A DNA stretch of 43,814 nt from Ferruginibacter sp. Lineage in GTDB: Bacteria > Bacteroidota > Bacteroidia > Chitinophagales > Chitinophagaceae. Shown one piece after another: positions 1-10,796 of this stretch. Numbering within the stretch: position 1 is the first letter of the stretch; the number at the start of each line of letters is the position of its first letter. The translations under genes and the position numbers were made by a program. The DNA is taken from the NCBI RefSeq assembly GCF_014377975.1, contig NZ_JACMOO010000052.1:1-43814 (forward strand). The letters run 5' to 3'. Below the pieces are notes generated by a model. It saw nothing but the letters and a program-made list of their open reading frames with translations, had not been told where the DNA came from and did not search any database.

Positions 1-1
1 A

Positions 2-2008
2 TTTGCATCGTCTCACAGGGAAGCACCTTTGATTGCCAACGACCCGCTGGCAGATAATACAGATGTGTATGCTTTCCGCAGCCCCGATGATCCGAATAAG
101 GTAACCATCATTGCCAACTATGTTCCCGGGCAGTTGCCGCAGGGTGGGCCTAATTATTACCAGTTTGGTGAAAATATTCGTTACGAAGTTCATATTGATA
201 ACAATATTGCCACAAAAGGTGATGATATTATTTATCGGTTTACTTTTCACCAAATTAATGAAGATCCTACCACTTTTTTCAACATCCGTTTGGGTAAGCA
301 AAATCTTAAAACAACTTATAAAATGGAAAGAAGTATGAATGGAGGGATGAGTTTTCAAACAGTAGTTGAAAAAGGAATTGTGCCACCACCCAATATTGGC
401 CCACGTTCTATTACATCATCTGTTGGATTAGGCGCTTCAGATTATACTCAGGAGGTTGTCAATGCCCTTACAACTGCTAGCACAGGCGAAAAGGTATTTT
501 GTGGCCCGGCAGACGATCCTTTTTTTGTAGATCTTGGAGGAATTTTTGACCTGGGTGATGCACCTCGTGCAAATGGTATGGCTACAGACGGATTGAAATG
601 TTTAAACGTTTCTACTATTGCTCTGCAAATTGATATCAGCACTTTGCAAAAAGACAAAAAGCCGGTAAGTCAGTGTGTGAGTATACTTGATCCCAATTAT
701 GTTATTGGTGTTTGGGCTAGTGCAAGCAGACAAAAAATAAGTATTTTAAGAGAAGATGGTAAAGGAACTACTAATAGTGGACCATGGGTTCAGGTATCCC
801 GTTTGGGTATGCCATTGACAAATGAAGTTGTTATTCCAATCGGGTACAAAGATTATTGGAATTCTTTGACACCCTATGAGGACCTGGCAACGCTAAGCAC
901 ATTCGGAAAATTCTTCTATAATCCCGAACTGGCTTTGTACATGGACGATACTTTTTTTGGAGGTGCTGTTCCAGGATTAAAACCATTACGGATACAAAGA
1001 AATTCGTTGGGTGCATTTGGTTTTGGCAATAACCAAAATGGTTTGTATGGCCTTAAAGGTAATGCAGCTTTGGATGGTACAGCGCTAGCTGAATCTGCAT
1101 TTGGCGGACTATTGTTGCCGAAAGCAAATTCACCACGTTCTGTTGATTTATGGCCGATCTTTCATACGGGCGTTCCCAATATGGCGCCATACCAGTTAGC
1201 AACGGGCAAAGCAGGCAATCCATTGGCAAAGGGAAAACCTTTCATATCTAATTTTTTACCAAACGGAGGAGATATGCTTCGTCTGAACATGGCTGTACCA
1301 CCAACTCCGAGAACAAGCAGCCAGTTTAGTTCTCTTGGTTTAATACAGGCAGCAGTACTTGGATTAACAGACCCCGCTTACAACTCAAACACGTCAATTC
1401 AGTATATTCCCAACATGGATGGCTTCCCCAACGGAAGAAGGCTGGAGGATGATGTGACAAGAATTGAATTGCAGGCAGTAGGCGGTGTTGTACTTGCCGC
1501 CATTGGTTTATGGTACGATGATTATGTTCCCGGCACAAGTAAAAGCCCGGTAACGCCTGACCTGGTGAATGTACTGACCTACACTACAGGCGTAGAAGCG
1601 AATGATGTTCCGCTAAAACAATGGTTTCCATATGTACAGGAACCTTTTGCCGGTACATATATTTGCCCTTGCAATACACCAAACAATGCAAGGTCCAATA
1701 ATACAATCAGAAGCACTGTAAACACAGGTGGTTTGGCAATGTCAACTCCCGAAGTTTTTGCAAAGGTTTCTCCTAATCCATTTGTTGAAAATGGTACTAT
1801 TACCTACCATGTAGATAATACTGCCAGAGTGAATATTTCATTGGTAAATGCACAAGGACAGCAAATAAAAATGCTGGTAGATAAAAATGTTAAGCCAGGC
1901 ACTTATACCGAAAAATGGAACGGTCGTGAATTGAGTAAAGGTATTTATTTTATAAAAGTGGTAAAAGATGGCGAGGTTAAACAAACCCTCAAAGTAGTGA
2001 AAGGATAA
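2..2008 (+). CDS. DUF4331 family exported protein with T9SS sorting domain (5' partial)
   Basis: The reading frame is open from base 2 and enters from outside the window; its first visible residues, ASSHREAPLIANDPLADNTD, are the hallmark start of mature DUF4331 proteins. The signal peptide and start codon are therefore missing on the left, and the apparent TTG start at 29 is not real. 668 residues are visible. The last ~85 residues form a type A T9SS sorting domain (SPNPFVENGTITYHV, then GQQIKML and a KGIYFIKV strand), so the protein is probably exported by the type IX system and anchored at, or released from, the cell surface. DUF4331 has no established biochemical role. It is followed by a TPR protein and a HupE/UreJ-like membrane protein on the same strand, suggesting one functional unit. 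Family and sorting-domain assignment are strong; function is unknown. Confidence 0.93.
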   Translation, partial: FASSHREAPLIANDPLADNTDVYAFRSPDDPNKVTIIANYVPGQLPQGGPNYYQFGENIRYEVHIDNNIATKGDDIIYRFTFHQINEDPTTFFNIRLGKQNLKTTYKMERSMNGGMSFQTVVEKGIVPPPNIGPRSITSSVGLGASDYTQEVVNALTTASTGEKVFCGPADDPFFVDLGGIFDLGDAPRANGMATDGLKCLNVSTIALQIDISTLQKDKKPVSQCVSILDPNYVIGVWASASRQKISILREDGKGTTNSGPWVQVSRLGMPLTNEVVIPIGYKDYWNSLTPYEDLATLSTFGKFFYNPELALYMDDTFFGGAVPGLKPLRIQRNSLGAFGFGNNQNGLYGLKGNAALDGTALAESAFGGLLLPKANSPRSVDLWPIFHTGVPNMAPYQLATGKAGNPLAKGKPFISNFLPNGGDMLRLNMAVPPTPRTSSQFSSLGLIQAAVLGLTDPAYNSNTSIQYIPNMDGFPNGRRLEDDVTRIELQAVGGVVLAAIGLWYDDYVPGTSKSPVTPDLVNVLTYTTGVEANDVPLKQWFPYVQEPFAGTYICPCNTPNNARSNNTIRSTVNTGGLAMSTPEVFAKVSPNPFVENGTITYHVDNTARVNISLVNAQGQQIKMLVDKNVKPGTYTEKWNGRELSKGIYFIKVVKDGEVKQTLKVVKG

Positions 2009-2020
2009 TTTTTTTACAAG

Positions 2021-2132
2021 AAGGTTGTTTTAAAAACAAAAATCATCTCTGGTTGAAACATATGCCAGAATTGGTTTTGGATACATGGCTGAGCTCTTTT
2101 TAAATGTCCTTGTTTTTAAAACAACCTTTTTT
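2021..2132 (+). repeat. Perfect 19-bp inverted repeat, possible terminator or processing hairpin
   Basis: The arms at 2021-2039 (AAGGTTGTTTTAAAAACAA) and 2110-2128 are exact reverse complements separated by 70 nt, and the right arm runs into a TTTT tract. It lies between the DUF4331 and TPR genes, 12 nt after the first stop codon. It could terminate or attenuate transcription before the TPR gene, although the loop is unusually long for an intrinsic terminator. Confidence 0.6.
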
Positions 2133-2204
2133 ATTTAGTTAAATATATTTTTTAATGCTATTATTCTTAACCTAATTAACCATCTCATCAACAAATAGAA
2201 GAAC

Positions 2205-3569
2205 ATGAAAAAAAATATTTTATACATCGCATTGCTAATTGTGTTTATAAGTTCCATTGGATTTATAATCTTACAATATCAACATAAAGAAAAAAAAATG
2301 GAAGCAATGGTTTACACAATGCTTCCCCGTAAAGGCTTATTAGCAAAAACAGATGAATGGATACTTACGCAAAAAAATATTGCGTTGCTGCAGCGTAAAA
2401 TTAAAGCCAATTCAAATGATTCAAAATCAATTATTGCCCTGGCAAACTATTTTATTCTGGAGGCAAGAGCCACAGGTAATTATCCTTACTACGATATGGC
2501 CGCGATGAAACTGATCAACGATGCACTTAAAATTGATGCTAACAATTTTGAAGCTCTTACACTTAAATCATTAATCTATCTTAGCCAGCATCATTTTGCA
2601 GACGGCCTGGCTACGGCACAAAAAGCAAGGGATATTATTCCCTACAATGCATTCGTTCATGGCATTCTGGTAGATGGCAATGTAGAAATGGGCAACTATG
2701 ATTCTGCTTTAGACTGTGCTCAAAAAATGATGGACATCCGGCCCGACCTGCGTTCTTACGCAAGGGCATCTTACCTGCGTGAAATATACGGCGATTATAC
2801 CGGAGCTATCGACGCTATGAAATTAGCCGTTGGTGCAGGAGCGCCCGGAGATGAAGCAACAGAATGGTCAAGGGTACAACTTGGTCATTTATATGAAAAT
2901 ACCGGTGACATTAAAAGCGCTGAAATAAATTACAAGATTGCCCTTAATGAACGCCCCGGCTATATGTATGCACTTGCAGGAATGGCACGTTTAGCCCTTG
3001 CTGCAAAAGAATACCCCAAAGCCATTGACTATTACCAGCAGGCAGCAAAAGATGCTACCGGCAATACATTTATGCAGGAACTTGCCAATGTGTATTTTTT
3101 AGCAGGCCAGAAACAAAAAGCGGAGGACCTTACAAAAAATGTAATTGATGAATTAAATAAAAATGCACAGGCCGCCAATACAAATGAAAGCATCGGCCAT
3201 TATGCAGATAAAGAACTGTCCTATGCTTACCTGAGCATTAATAACGTTGACAAAGCGCTTGAACATGCATTACTTGAGTACAACAGGCGCCCTAAAAACA
3301 TTGAAGTAAATGAAACGGTTGCCTGGATGTATTTTAAAAATAACGAAGCCGACAAAGCCTTGCCTTACTTGCAGGAAGCGCTTAAAACCAATAGTAAAAA
3401 TCCAACTTTATTGTGCAGGGCCGGTTTAATTTTTGCAAAAAAAGGCGATACTGTTAAAGCAAAAAAATATTTACAGGATGGTTTACAAAATAATCCGACT
3501 ATTGATGAAAGCCTTAAGGCTGATGTATCGCAACAGTTAAAAAATCAAAATATTGTCTTTGCAAAATGA
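2205..3569 (+). CDS. Tetratricopeptide-repeat protein, membrane-anchored
   Basis: 454 residues. An N-terminal hydrophobic segment (about residues 4-24, ILYIALLIVFISSIGFIILQ) acts as an uncleaved anchor or signal; no lipobox follows it. From about residue 60 to the end the protein is alpha-helical with repeated TPR signatures, for example residues starting ALKIDANNFEALTLKSLIYL, then GHLYENTGDIKSAEINYKIA, ALAGMARLALAAKEYPKAID and a C-terminal ALPYLQEALKTNSKNPTLLC. TPR domains are protein-interaction scaffolds; the partner is not evident. It starts 196 nt after the DUF4331 gene and ends 14 nt before the HupE/UreJ-like gene, so it is probably co-transcribed at least with the latter. The fold is confident; the role in this trio is inference. 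Confidence 0.85.
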   Translation: MKKNILYIALLIVFISSIGFIILQYQHKEKKMEAMVYTMLPRKGLLAKTDEWILTQKNIALLQRKIKANSNDSKSIIALANYFILEARATGNYPYYDMAAMKLINDALKIDANNFEALTLKSLIYLSQHHFADGLATAQKARDIIPYNAFVHGILVDGNVEMGNYDSALDCAQKMMDIRPDLRSYARASYLREIYGDYTGAIDAMKLAVGAGAPGDEATEWSRVQLGHLYENTGDIKSAEINYKIALNERPGYMYALAGMARLALAAKEYPKAIDYYQQAAKDATGNTFMQELANVYFLAGQKQKAEDLTKNVIDELNKNAQAANTNESIGHYADKELSYAYLSINNVDKALEHALLEYNRRPKNIEVNETVAWMYFKNNEADKALPYLQEALKTNSKNPTLLCRAGLIFAKKGDTVKAKKYLQDGLQNNPTIDESLKADVSQQLKNQNIVFAK

Positions 3570-3583
3570 TTAAATAATCCATC

Positions 3584-4261
3584 ATGAAAAAAATTACAGC
3601 TGTACATTTAAAAATATTGTTGTTGATGACAGCCTTATTTTCATCGTCATTTTTATTTGCACACAGCATCAATTATGCGTTGCAAAATGCACCGAATGTA
3701 GATGTGGTATGGTTTTATACTAAATTGGGCTTTACACATATTTTGCCTTACGGTGCAGACCATATTTTGTTTGTTGTTGGATTGTGTTTGCTGAGTACAA
3801 ATATTAAAACCATGTTATGGCAGGCTACTGCATTTACGGTAGCGCATTCTATAACGCTTGCACTTAGTATGAAGAATATTTTCGTTGCGCCTGCACCAGT
3901 GGTGGAACCTATAATTGCTTTATCCATTGCATTTGTTGCTGTAGAAAATATGCTCATCACAAAATTAAAACCGTGGCGTATTCTGGTGGTATTTCTGTTT
4001 GGGTTGGTTCATGGAATGGGCTTTGCCAGTGCATTAAACGAAATAGGATTGCCTGCAGGAAAATTTTTTACGTCTGTTTTATCCTTTAATCTGGGTGTAG
4101 AACTGGGACAAATGACTGTGATACTTACTGTTTTTTGTTTGCTGATTATTCCTTTTAAAAATGAAACCTGGTACCGGCAAAGAGTAGTATACGGCTTATC
4201 TTCTGTGATTGCTTTGGTTGCCGGGTACTGGGTAGTTGAAAGAGTTTTTATGACAACGTAA
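3584..4261 (+). CDS. HupE/UreJ-like integral membrane protein
   Basis: 225 residues. An N-terminal signal-like hydrophobic stretch (to about residue 26, ending SSSFLFAHS) is followed by about six membrane segments. Conserved histidine-bearing motifs of the HupE/UreJ_2 group are visible: HILPYGADHILFVVGL near residue 52, AHSITLALS near 87, and LVHGMGFASAL near 141. Some HupE/UreJ proteins are nickel or cobalt permeases associated with hydrogenase and urease loci; no such enzyme is encoded here, and this subfamily in Bacteroidota usually has no assigned substrate. It lies 14 nt downstream of the TPR gene and is convergent with the next gene. The family call is firm; metal transport is inferred only. 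Confidence 0.85.
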   Translation: MKKITAVHLKILLLMTALFSSSFLFAHSINYALQNAPNVDVVWFYTKLGFTHILPYGADHILFVVGLCLLSTNIKTMLWQATAFTVAHSITLALSMKNIFVAPAPVVEPIIALSIAFVAVENMLITKLKPWRILVVFLFGLVHGMGFASALNEIGLPAGKFFTSVLSFNLGVELGQMTVILTVFCLLIIPFKNETWYRQRVVYGLSSVIALVAGYWVVERVFMTT

Positions 4262-4295
4262 ATTTTTATGAAGTACAATAACTAAAATTATTGTT

Positions 4296-7200
4296 TTAAA
4301 AAATAGCCCGGATGGTAGCACGGCCAACGTGTACAACCCTTGCTGTGCCTGGTTTTCTACCATCGTATTGGATGCTCATTTCGATATTGCCTGCAAGGCG
4401 TTTGGTATATTCCAGATTCCATAAATAATTTTTGCCAGGTAGTAATCCTTCCAGCATGATATATCCTACGGTTGAATTGGGTGAAGCTGCATTATCCTTT
4501 GAGGAAAAGTTTATTGAGTTGACTGAAAATTTTCCGTTGATGGTACTGTTGGAAGGTACATTGTATTTTACTTCGGTATTAATAGCGCTGTTGGTGAGTT
4601 GTTCAAAAAAACCAATGGTATTTTTTTTATCACTGATGCTGTAAGACGCAGTTAACCGTAAATTAGTTCCATGAGTATAGCTTACCGAAGGTTCAGCAAC
4701 TTTTTGCTGAACGCTGTAATTTCTATTATCAAATTTAGGCGTGGCCAGTTCGTTGATAATCGACTTCAAAGATATGCCGGCGGTTATCTTTCTGTTGAAA
4801 TTAAACCGCGCTTTGTAGGTGATGTTACGGAGTTTCCTGCTTTCAACACCATAGGTTAATAAAGACTTCCCGCTACTCTGGCTGTGCGTTACATCCATGC
4901 CCCATTTACTACTGGTGCGGTTAAAGAAAAAGGAATTCGATAAAAAAGAACTTAGTGTCAGCAAAGTTGTATCAACCAATTTTTTGGTAAAAGGATTGAA
5001 TTGAAATTTACCGGTAGAGATATCTTTTTTATTAATCTGCATCGAAGAAGAAGTACTGATCCTGGTTAATAATTTTCTAAATCCTTTTGCAGTAGATGCA
5101 TTGATTACAGCATGTGGACTGATATCAATATTATAATTAAATGTTACATAGTTAGCTTTTACATATTGGTTGGTGGGGGTATTTACACGGATGTATTTCC
5201 GCTGATCGGGAAACAAAGCAATTTCAAATTCATTCAGTTCTGCAATTCCATTATTATTATAATCATTCCAGGTGTATTCGCCCTGCCCTGCCGGTACCTC
5301 TACAAAAGTAAATTCCCTTTTCTGTTCCTGTCCCGCTCCTACCTCGTATAAAACGTTTCCTGTAACTAGCCCTTTCCATTCATTTACATAATATTCTGTC
5401 CTGCCCAGCAAACTTTCATCCGGCTTTTGTGTGGTAAGCAATGGATTTATTATTTCTAATTTGCGATAGGTAAGATTAAATTTAAACTGGTGATGTTCGT
5501 TCTTAAGCAAAGCAGTATTTACACTAAAATTATTACTTTTATCTGCCACTGATAATTTCTTTATAACAGGATAAAAATCACTGCGGGTAAAAAAACTAAT
5601 ACCCCATTTATTTAATTTTGTCTCATCCGATTTAAGATACAATTGCCATGTATGAAAGGCAAAACTAAGTGGAGATAAGGTATCGTACTGTTTGTTGCTG
5701 CTGGCATTGTGTTCTGCAGAATAATTAGCGCCCACCACCAGGTTATTGATTTTCTTAAATAGTTTATTTACATCAACAGATGGACGCAGGTAAGTAAATT
5801 TCTGCAAAGGAGAGTTACTGCTGGTGATACTAACCTGGTCAGTTATCTTCCAATCACGGATGCTGGAATAATGATAGAGCATTTGCCGTACACCGATAAA
5901 TTTATCGCTGCGGTTATAATTTGTAATTTCGTATTTTATTTGATTGCCTATGCTGTCTTTCAACTGAAATGCTGCGTTGGCAAGGCTTTCATTGGCAGGT
6001 GCAATGATATAGGGCAAACTCCAGTCCCGGTTAAATTCTACATTGCGTAGCCGCTCCAGCGGTGTAAAACGGCTTTGTACAAATTCGTAGCCCAGGTTGG
6101 TTTGCAGTTGCAAGGCCTTTTTAAAAAGATGAATTTTTTTACCATCCTGCATTAGTTGAATTTTAGCAGCCACGCCATTATCGTTGCTTTTATCTTTACT
6201 GCTAAAAAGATTGATATCATAATTGCTAACCGCAAATTCTGTTTTTATCCGGGTGGTTGCATTGATGGCATACTCTGCCCCAACAGTAATCAGTTGCTTT
6301 TTTTTAGGAGTTACCAATAAAATTACCGGTTCCCAGTCGCCCTGTTTTATATTGGCGGCATTGGGTGCAACCCATTTAAAAACCTTGCCGTTGGTAGCGG
6401 TGTACTGTTGTATATAATTTCCTTTTCCCAGTCCTAAAAAAGTAAACGCCAGGTTATACAACCTATTGTTATTGGTAGTATTATACACGTAGACAGAATC
6501 ATGCTGGGTTGCGTTAAAAACGGTGTCTATCCTGCTGTACAAAATTTTACCGGTTGCAAAAGTATCCAGTACAGCACCTTTGTAAAATGCAGTATCAATA
6601 CCATTGCCCACATTTGCCAAAAATTGTTTTTGGTTAACATCCAGCGTTTGATTGATGGGAGAATTTTTTGCATCCTGGTTAGAGAATGCCCCCATACTCA
6701 GCACCAGTTTTTTATTAATAGTTACTTCGTCATTTACATAAATATTGCTGTTTAAAAAGTTCCTGTCCGCATATTCAAATTCAGCCTGTATTCTTTTATC
6801 TTTTGTGATCATTCGCTTAGGCGTAAAAGTTAATTCTGCCGTATTGTAATTAATAACGTAATCCTGGTCTTCACCTCTTACCAATAATTCACCATCCATA
6901 AAAATTCGTTCTGTGCCGGCAAGAATGGTAAAAAATAACTCATTGTTACCGCCCTGTAATCTATACGGGCCCTGGTTTCCTTCGAGAGGGGTGAGAACAT
7001 TGCGGTTAAATTTTCCTTTGGCAACTGAGCCACTTAGCAAGAAAGAGTTGTTTATATTTTTGCTTAGTTTATTGTCGGTTAAAAAAGACATCCCCTGTAA
7101 GCGTTTGTAAAAATTGAGAAAATAATTTTTACTTTGACGAATATCAATGTCGCCAAAATTAATTTGCCAGTTGCGTTTCTTAACCTGCAGAAATATCTTA

Positions 7201-7793
7201 TCAAAATCTCTTAAATCCTTTGTATTACCATCGGGCTGAATTGGGATATTATTATCGGTTACTGCTGCCGTTAGCTCCAGACTATCGCCGATAAAACCAT
7301 TGATCTGTAAATTTAAACTGGAATTTAATACGGCATCCTGGCTGTTACCAAATGAAATACCCCGTCCGAAGCTACCGTTGTAATTGATGTCGCCAAAATC
7401 AAACAGTGCATTGGCATTTTTACCGGTATTTTTAAAAATGTATGGACGTTCGCTGATGAAATTATTGCGGATACTATCATAATTAAAATGCCGTGAAGGG
7501 GCATTCAATCTGCCCGGAAAAACGCGGTAACTTATTTCAACGCTATCAGTCACCGGCTTTTGTATCCAGGTTAAACGGGCATTGATTTCATCCAGGATAT
7601 ATTGAGAAGAATATATATTCTTTATACTGAAGGTTTGGGGAACAATACTTAAACTATCAAAACCCGAAACTGTATTGTATATTCTGATTTTTTTACTCCT
7701 GAGATTAGAAACCGGCGACATTATTTTTTGCGCCTGGGATAATTGTATAGTCAGCAGAAAGATCAGCAGCAGATATATCCTTGGAGATTTCAA
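4296..7793 (-). CDS. Large exported, probably outer-membrane beta-rich protein of unknown function
   Basis: 1165 residues with a clear signal peptide ([22 protein letters not shown]). The rest is dominated by alternating, aromatic-rich strands with short turns, as in Bacteroidota outer-membrane beta-barrels, and ends in a strand ([13 protein letters not shown]) that finishes with Phe, typical of barrel insertion signals. No TonB box, plug domain or T9SS tail is seen. Around residue 840-855 there is an EF-hand-like loop, [16 protein letters not shown], with Asp/Asn at ligand spacing and Glu at position 12. The motif [20 protein letters not shown] near residue 215 recalls SprA-type translocon proteins, but the length is half that of SprA, so I do not call it that. 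It is convergent with the HupE-like gene and lies downstream of sdhCAB but beyond that operon's terminator. Confidence 0.7.
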   Translation of the reverse strand: MKSPRIYLLLIFLLTIQLSQAQKIMSPVSNLRSKKIRIYNTVSGFDSLSIVPQTFSIKNIYSSQYILDEINARLTWIQKPVTDSVEISYRVFPGRLNAPSRHFNYDSIRNNFISERPYIFKNTGKNANALFDFGDINYNGSFGRGISFGNSQDAVLNSSLNLQINGFIGDSLELTAAVTDNNIPIQPDGNTKDLRDFDKIFLQVKKRNWQINFGDIDIRQSKNYFLNFYKRLQGMSFLTDNKLSKNINNSFLLSGSVAKGKFNRNVLTPLEGNQGPYRLQGGNNELFFTILAGTERIFMDGELLVRGEDQDYVINYNTAELTFTPKRMITKDKRIQAEFEYADRNFLNSNIYVNDEVTINKKLVLSMGAFSNQDAKNSPINQTLDVNQKQFLANVGNGIDTAFYKGAVLDTFATGKILYSRIDTVFNATQHDSVYVYNTTNNNRLYNLAFTFLGLGKGNYIQQYTATNGKVFKWVAPNAANIKQGDWEPVILLVTPKKKQLITVGAEYAINATTRIKTEFAVSNYDINLFSSKDKSNDNGVAAKIQLMQDGKKIHLFKKALQLQTNLGYEFVQSRFTPLERLRNVEFNRDWSLPYIIAPANESLANAAFQLKDSIGNQIKYEITNYNRSDKFIGVRQMLYHYSSIRDWKITDQVSITSSNSPLQKFTYLRPSVDVNKLFKKINNLVVGANYSAEHNASSNKQYDTLSPLSFAFHTWQLYLKSDETKLNKWGISFFTRSDFYPVIKKLSVADKSNNFSVNTALLKNEHHQFKFNLTYRKLEIINPLLTTQKPDESLLGRTEYYVNEWKGLVTGNVLYEVGAGQEQKREFTFVEVPAGQGEYTWNDYNNNGIAELNEFEIALFPDQRKYIRVNTPTNQYVKANYVTFNYNIDISPHAVINASTAKGFRKLLTRISTSSSMQINKKDISTGKFQFNPFTKKLVDTTLLTLSSFLSNSFFFNRTSSKWGMDVTHSQSSGKSLLTYGVESRKLRNITYKARFNFNRKITAGISLKSIINELATPKFDNRNYSVQQKVAEPSVSYTHGTNLRLTASYSISDKKNTIGFFEQLTNSAINTEVKYNVPSNSTINGKFSVNSINFSSKDNAASPNSTVGYIMLEGLLPGKNYLWNLEYTKRLAGNIEMSIQYDGRKPGTARVVHVGRATIRAIF

Positions 7794-7869
7794 ATCAGGC
7801 TTTTAGATTCAATGATTAAAGTTATGATTTATTGTGCAGCACTTTTTAAATGCAGTAATATCCACAAAT

Positions 7870-7900
7870 AAAAAAACCTTCCGGACAAAGGAAGGTTTAC
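7870..7900 (-). terminator. Intrinsic terminator of the sdhCAB operon
   Basis: Perfect 9-bp stem (AAACCTTCC at 7874-7882, GGAAGGTTT at 7890-7898) with a 7-nt loop. Read on the minus strand it is followed by an uninterrupted T run (A run at 7871-7876 on the plus strand). It sits 23 nt past the sdhB stop codon. Confidence 0.85.
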
Positions 7901-7920
7901 AAATAATATAACGTAAAATT

Positions 7921-8685
7921 TTATTGTTCAGTACTTAATCCGGAAGAAAGATATTCCCTGTTAAAACGGGCAATATTGCTTACCGAAATTCCTTTAGGAC
8001 ATTCCGCTTCACAAGCGTAGGTATTGCTGCAATTACCAAAATTTTCCTTATCCATCTGGGCTACCATATTCAACACCCTTGATTCTCTTTCAGGTTGCCC
8101 CTGCGGTAATTGCGCCAACTGCGCAACTTTAGCGCTTACAAATAACATAGCGCTGCCGTTTACACAGGCGGCAACACAGGCACCACAACCAATACAGGCT
8201 GCAGCCATAAATGCATTATCCGCATCTTTTTTATCAATGGGTAATGAATTGGCATCAACAGCATTGCCGGTATTTACCGAGATATAACCGCCCGCCTGAA
8301 TGATGCGGTCAAAAGCGCTGCGATTAACTACTAAATCTTTTATTACCGGAAAAGCCGCGCTGCGCCAGGGTTCTACCACAATTGTATCTCCATCTTTAAA
8401 CGCCCGCATGTGTAACTGACAGGTGGTATTTTGTGCCCACGGACCATGTGCCTCACCGTTAATGTGCATACTACAGGAACCACAAATTCCTTCCCTGCAA
8501 TCATGGTCAAATGCGATGGGATCTTTATCTTGCGTTATTAATTGTTCGTTTAATACATCAAACATTTCAAGAAAAGACATTTCAGAAGAAATATTTTTTA
8601 CGGGATAAACTTCAAAATTTCCTTTTGCTTCTTTATTTTTCTGACGCCAGACTTTTAGTGTCAGATTCATGTTGTAATGATTCAT
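7921..8685 (-). CDS. sdhB: Succinate dehydrogenase/fumarate reductase iron-sulfur subunit
   Basis: 254 residues. It carries electrons from the flavoprotein to the cytochrome b subunit in respiratory complex II. The N-terminal ferredoxin-like domain has the [2Fe-2S] ligands C63, C68, C71 and C89 (CREGICGSC then TTC). The C-terminal domain has [11 protein letters not shown] (C164, C167, C170, C174) and C219/C225/C229 for the [4Fe-4S] and [3Fe-4S] clusters, so all expected ligands are present. It is the last gene of a three-gene minus-strand operon, 33 nt after sdhA, and is followed by a strong terminator. The start at 8685 gives [10 protein letters not shown]; a second Met five codons in is an alternative. 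Whether the complex runs as succinate dehydrogenase or fumarate reductase cannot be told from sequence, but the non-fermentative gene set favours the former. Confidence 0.96.
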   Translation of the reverse strand: MNHYNMNLTLKVWRQKNKEAKGNFEVYPVKNISSEMSFLEMFDVLNEQLITQDKDPIAFDHDCREGICGSCSMHINGEAHGPWAQNTTCQLHMRAFKDGDTIVVEPWRSAAFPVIKDLVVNRSAFDRIIQAGGYISVNTGNAVDANSLPIDKKDADNAFMAAACIGCGACVAACVNGSAMLFVSAKVAQLAQLPQGQPERESRVLNMVAQMDKENFGNCSNTYACEAECPKGISVSNIARFNREYLSSGLSTEQ

Positions 8686-8718
8686 AGAAAGTATTTGCAG
8701 TGTGTGATTTTCTATTAT

Positions 8719-10695
8719 TTATTTATAACTACGTTGAGTTGGCTTAGCTATCTCAAAACTTAAAGCTTCTTTGTTTAACTGCCACTCACTTTCGCCTTTG
8801 TATTCCCAGGCAGAAACATAACTATAATTTACATCGTCTCTTTTTGCTTCGCCATCTTCCGTTTGTGACTCTTCTCTAAAATGGCCACCACAGCTTTCAT
8901 TTCTGTCCAATGCATCTTTACACATCAGTTCGCCCAGCTCAATAAAATCAGCTACCCTTCCGGCTTTATCCAGTTCGGGGTTCATCGAATTTATCTCACC
9001 TGGTATTTTTACATCCGCCCAGAATTCTTTTTTAAGCTGCTGAATTTCAACAATAGCTTCCTGCAACCCTTGTGCATTGCGGGCCATGCCGCATTTATCC
9101 CACATAATTTTTCCCAACCGTTTGTGAAAACTTTCAACTGTTTTTGTGCCTTTAATATTCTTCAGTGCGTTGATTCTGTCACTTACTTCTTTTTCTGCAA
9201 TTTCAAATGCAGGATGCGAGGTAGGAATACTTTTAGTACTGATGTCATCGGCCAGGTAATTACCCAATGTGTATGGAATTACAAAATAGCCATCCGCCAA
9301 TCCCTGCATCAACGCACTTGCTCCCAAGCGATTAGCTCCATGATCACTAAAGTTTGCTTCGCCCATTGCATATAAACCCGGTATGGTAGTTTGCAATTCA
9401 TAATTTACCCACAAACCTCCCATAACATAATGTACTGCCGGATATATCCTCATTGGTAAGTTATAGGGATTTTCGCCTGTTATCTTTTCATACATTTCAA
9501 ACAGGTTACCGTATTTTTCTTTCACCACATCTTTGCCTAATTTAATAAGCGTTGCCTCGTCTAACGAATCATTGCCTTGTTTACCGGCTTCAATTTTACC
9601 ATAGCGTACAATGGCATCGGCAAAATCAAGGTACACCGCCATCTTGGTGGTACCCACTCCATAACCTTCGTCGCATCTTTCTTTTGCTGCCCTGGAGGCC
9701 ACATCTCTTGGTACCAGGTTTCCAAATGCAGGATATCTTCTCTCCAAATAATAATCTCTTTCCTCTTCTGGAATATCAGTTGCTTTTCTTGCGTCCGCTT
9801 TCATTTTAGGAACCCATATACGGCCATCATTTCGAAGTGATTCACTCATCAGTGTTAACTTGCTTTGGTGATCGCCACTTACCGGAATACAGGTGGGATG
9901 AATTTGTGTAAAACAAGGATTACCAAAATAAGCTCCTTTTTTATGTGCCTTCCATGCGGCAGTAACATTGCTACCCATGGCATTGGTGCTAAGATAAAAC
10001 ACGTTTCCATATCCTCCGCTACATAATAAAACAGCGTGTCCGAAATGGCGTTCCAGTTCGCCAGTGATTAAATTTCTGGCAATAATACCTCTTGCCTTTC
10101 CATCTATCATTACCACATCTAACATTTCATGACGGGTATAAGTTTTTACATTTCCCAGGCTTACCTGTCTTTCGAGAGCGCTGTAAGCACCCAGTAATAA
10201 TTGCTGCCCTGTTTGTCCGGCAGCATAAAAAGTACGCTGAACCTGCGTTCCGCCAAAACTGCGGTTGCTTAACAAGCCTCCGTATTCTCTGGCAAAAGGA
10301 ACACCTTGCGCCACACATTGATCAATGATTGCACTACTAACTTCTGCCAGGCGGTGAACGTTAGCTTCTCTTGCACGGTAATCTCCTCCTTTTACGGTAT
10401 CATAAAATAAACGAAAAACAGAGTCTCCATCATTCTGATAATTTTTTGCCGCATTTATTCCTCCCTGGGCCGCAATACTGTGTGCCCGGCGGGGACTATC
10501 CTGAAAGCAAAAAGATTTTACCTGGTAACCCATTTCGCCAAGTGAGGCTGCAGCAGATGCCCCTGCTAATCCTGTACCCACCACAATTATTTCAAGCTTG
10601 CGTTTGTTAGACGGGTTTACCAGTTTAACGTGCCCCTTATAATCGTTCCACTTTTCATCCATTTCGCCGGCAGGAATTTTTGAATCGAAAGACAT
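8719..10695 (-). CDS. sdhA: Succinate dehydrogenase/fumarate reductase flavoprotein subunit
   Basis: 658 residues, normal for the Bacteroidota/epsilon-type enzyme. It oxidises succinate to fumarate using covalently bound FAD. The N-terminal dinucleotide fold reads [20 protein letters not shown] (about residues 38-57). H72 in [11 protein letters not shown] is the conserved flavinylation histidine. The substrate region includes HPTCIPVSG, and the FAD-contacting [18 protein letters not shown] is intact. The C-terminal helical domain ends with the conserved [12 protein letters not shown] stretch. It is the middle gene of sdhCAB on the minus strand, 102 nt after sdhC and 33 nt before sdhB. All key motifs are intact. 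Confidence 0.97.
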   Translation of the reverse strand: MSFDSKIPAGEMDEKWNDYKGHVKLVNPSNKRKLEIIVVGTGLAGASAAASLGEMGYQVKSFCFQDSPRRAHSIAAQGGINAAKNYQNDGDSVFRLFYDTVKGGDYRAREANVHRLAEVSSAIIDQCVAQGVPFAREYGGLLSNRSFGGTQVQRTFYAAGQTGQQLLLGAYSALERQVSLGNVKTYTRHEMLDVVMIDGKARGIIARNLITGELERHFGHAVLLCSGGYGNVFYLSTNAMGSNVTAAWKAHKKGAYFGNPCFTQIHPTCIPVSGDHQSKLTLMSESLRNDGRIWVPKMKADARKATDIPEEERDYYLERRYPAFGNLVPRDVASRAAKERCDEGYGVGTTKMAVYLDFADAIVRYGKIEAGKQGNDSLDEATLIKLGKDVVKEKYGNLFEMYEKITGENPYNLPMRIYPAVHYVMGGLWVNYELQTTIPGLYAMGEANFSDHGANRLGASALMQGLADGYFVIPYTLGNYLADDISTKSIPTSHPAFEIAEKEVSDRINALKNIKGTKTVESFHKRLGKIMWDKCGMARNAQGLQEAIVEIQQLKKEFWADVKIPGEINSMNPELDKAGRVADFIELGELMCKDALDRNESCGGHFREESQTEDGEAKRDDVNYSYVSAWEYKGESEWQLNKEALSFEIAKPTQRSYK

Positions 10696-10796
10696 AATAA
10701 TGTTGATTAAATGATTAGTTAACTATTAATTTGATTACAATAGAATTTGATGTAAAACAATAGTTGCAACGATATTTTGTTACTGTTGGGTTTTAC

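Noticed and set aside
4296..7793. SprA (T9SS translocon) or TonB-dependent receptor
   Set aside because: Half the length of SprA, and no plug domain, TonB box or carboxypeptidase-like N-domain.
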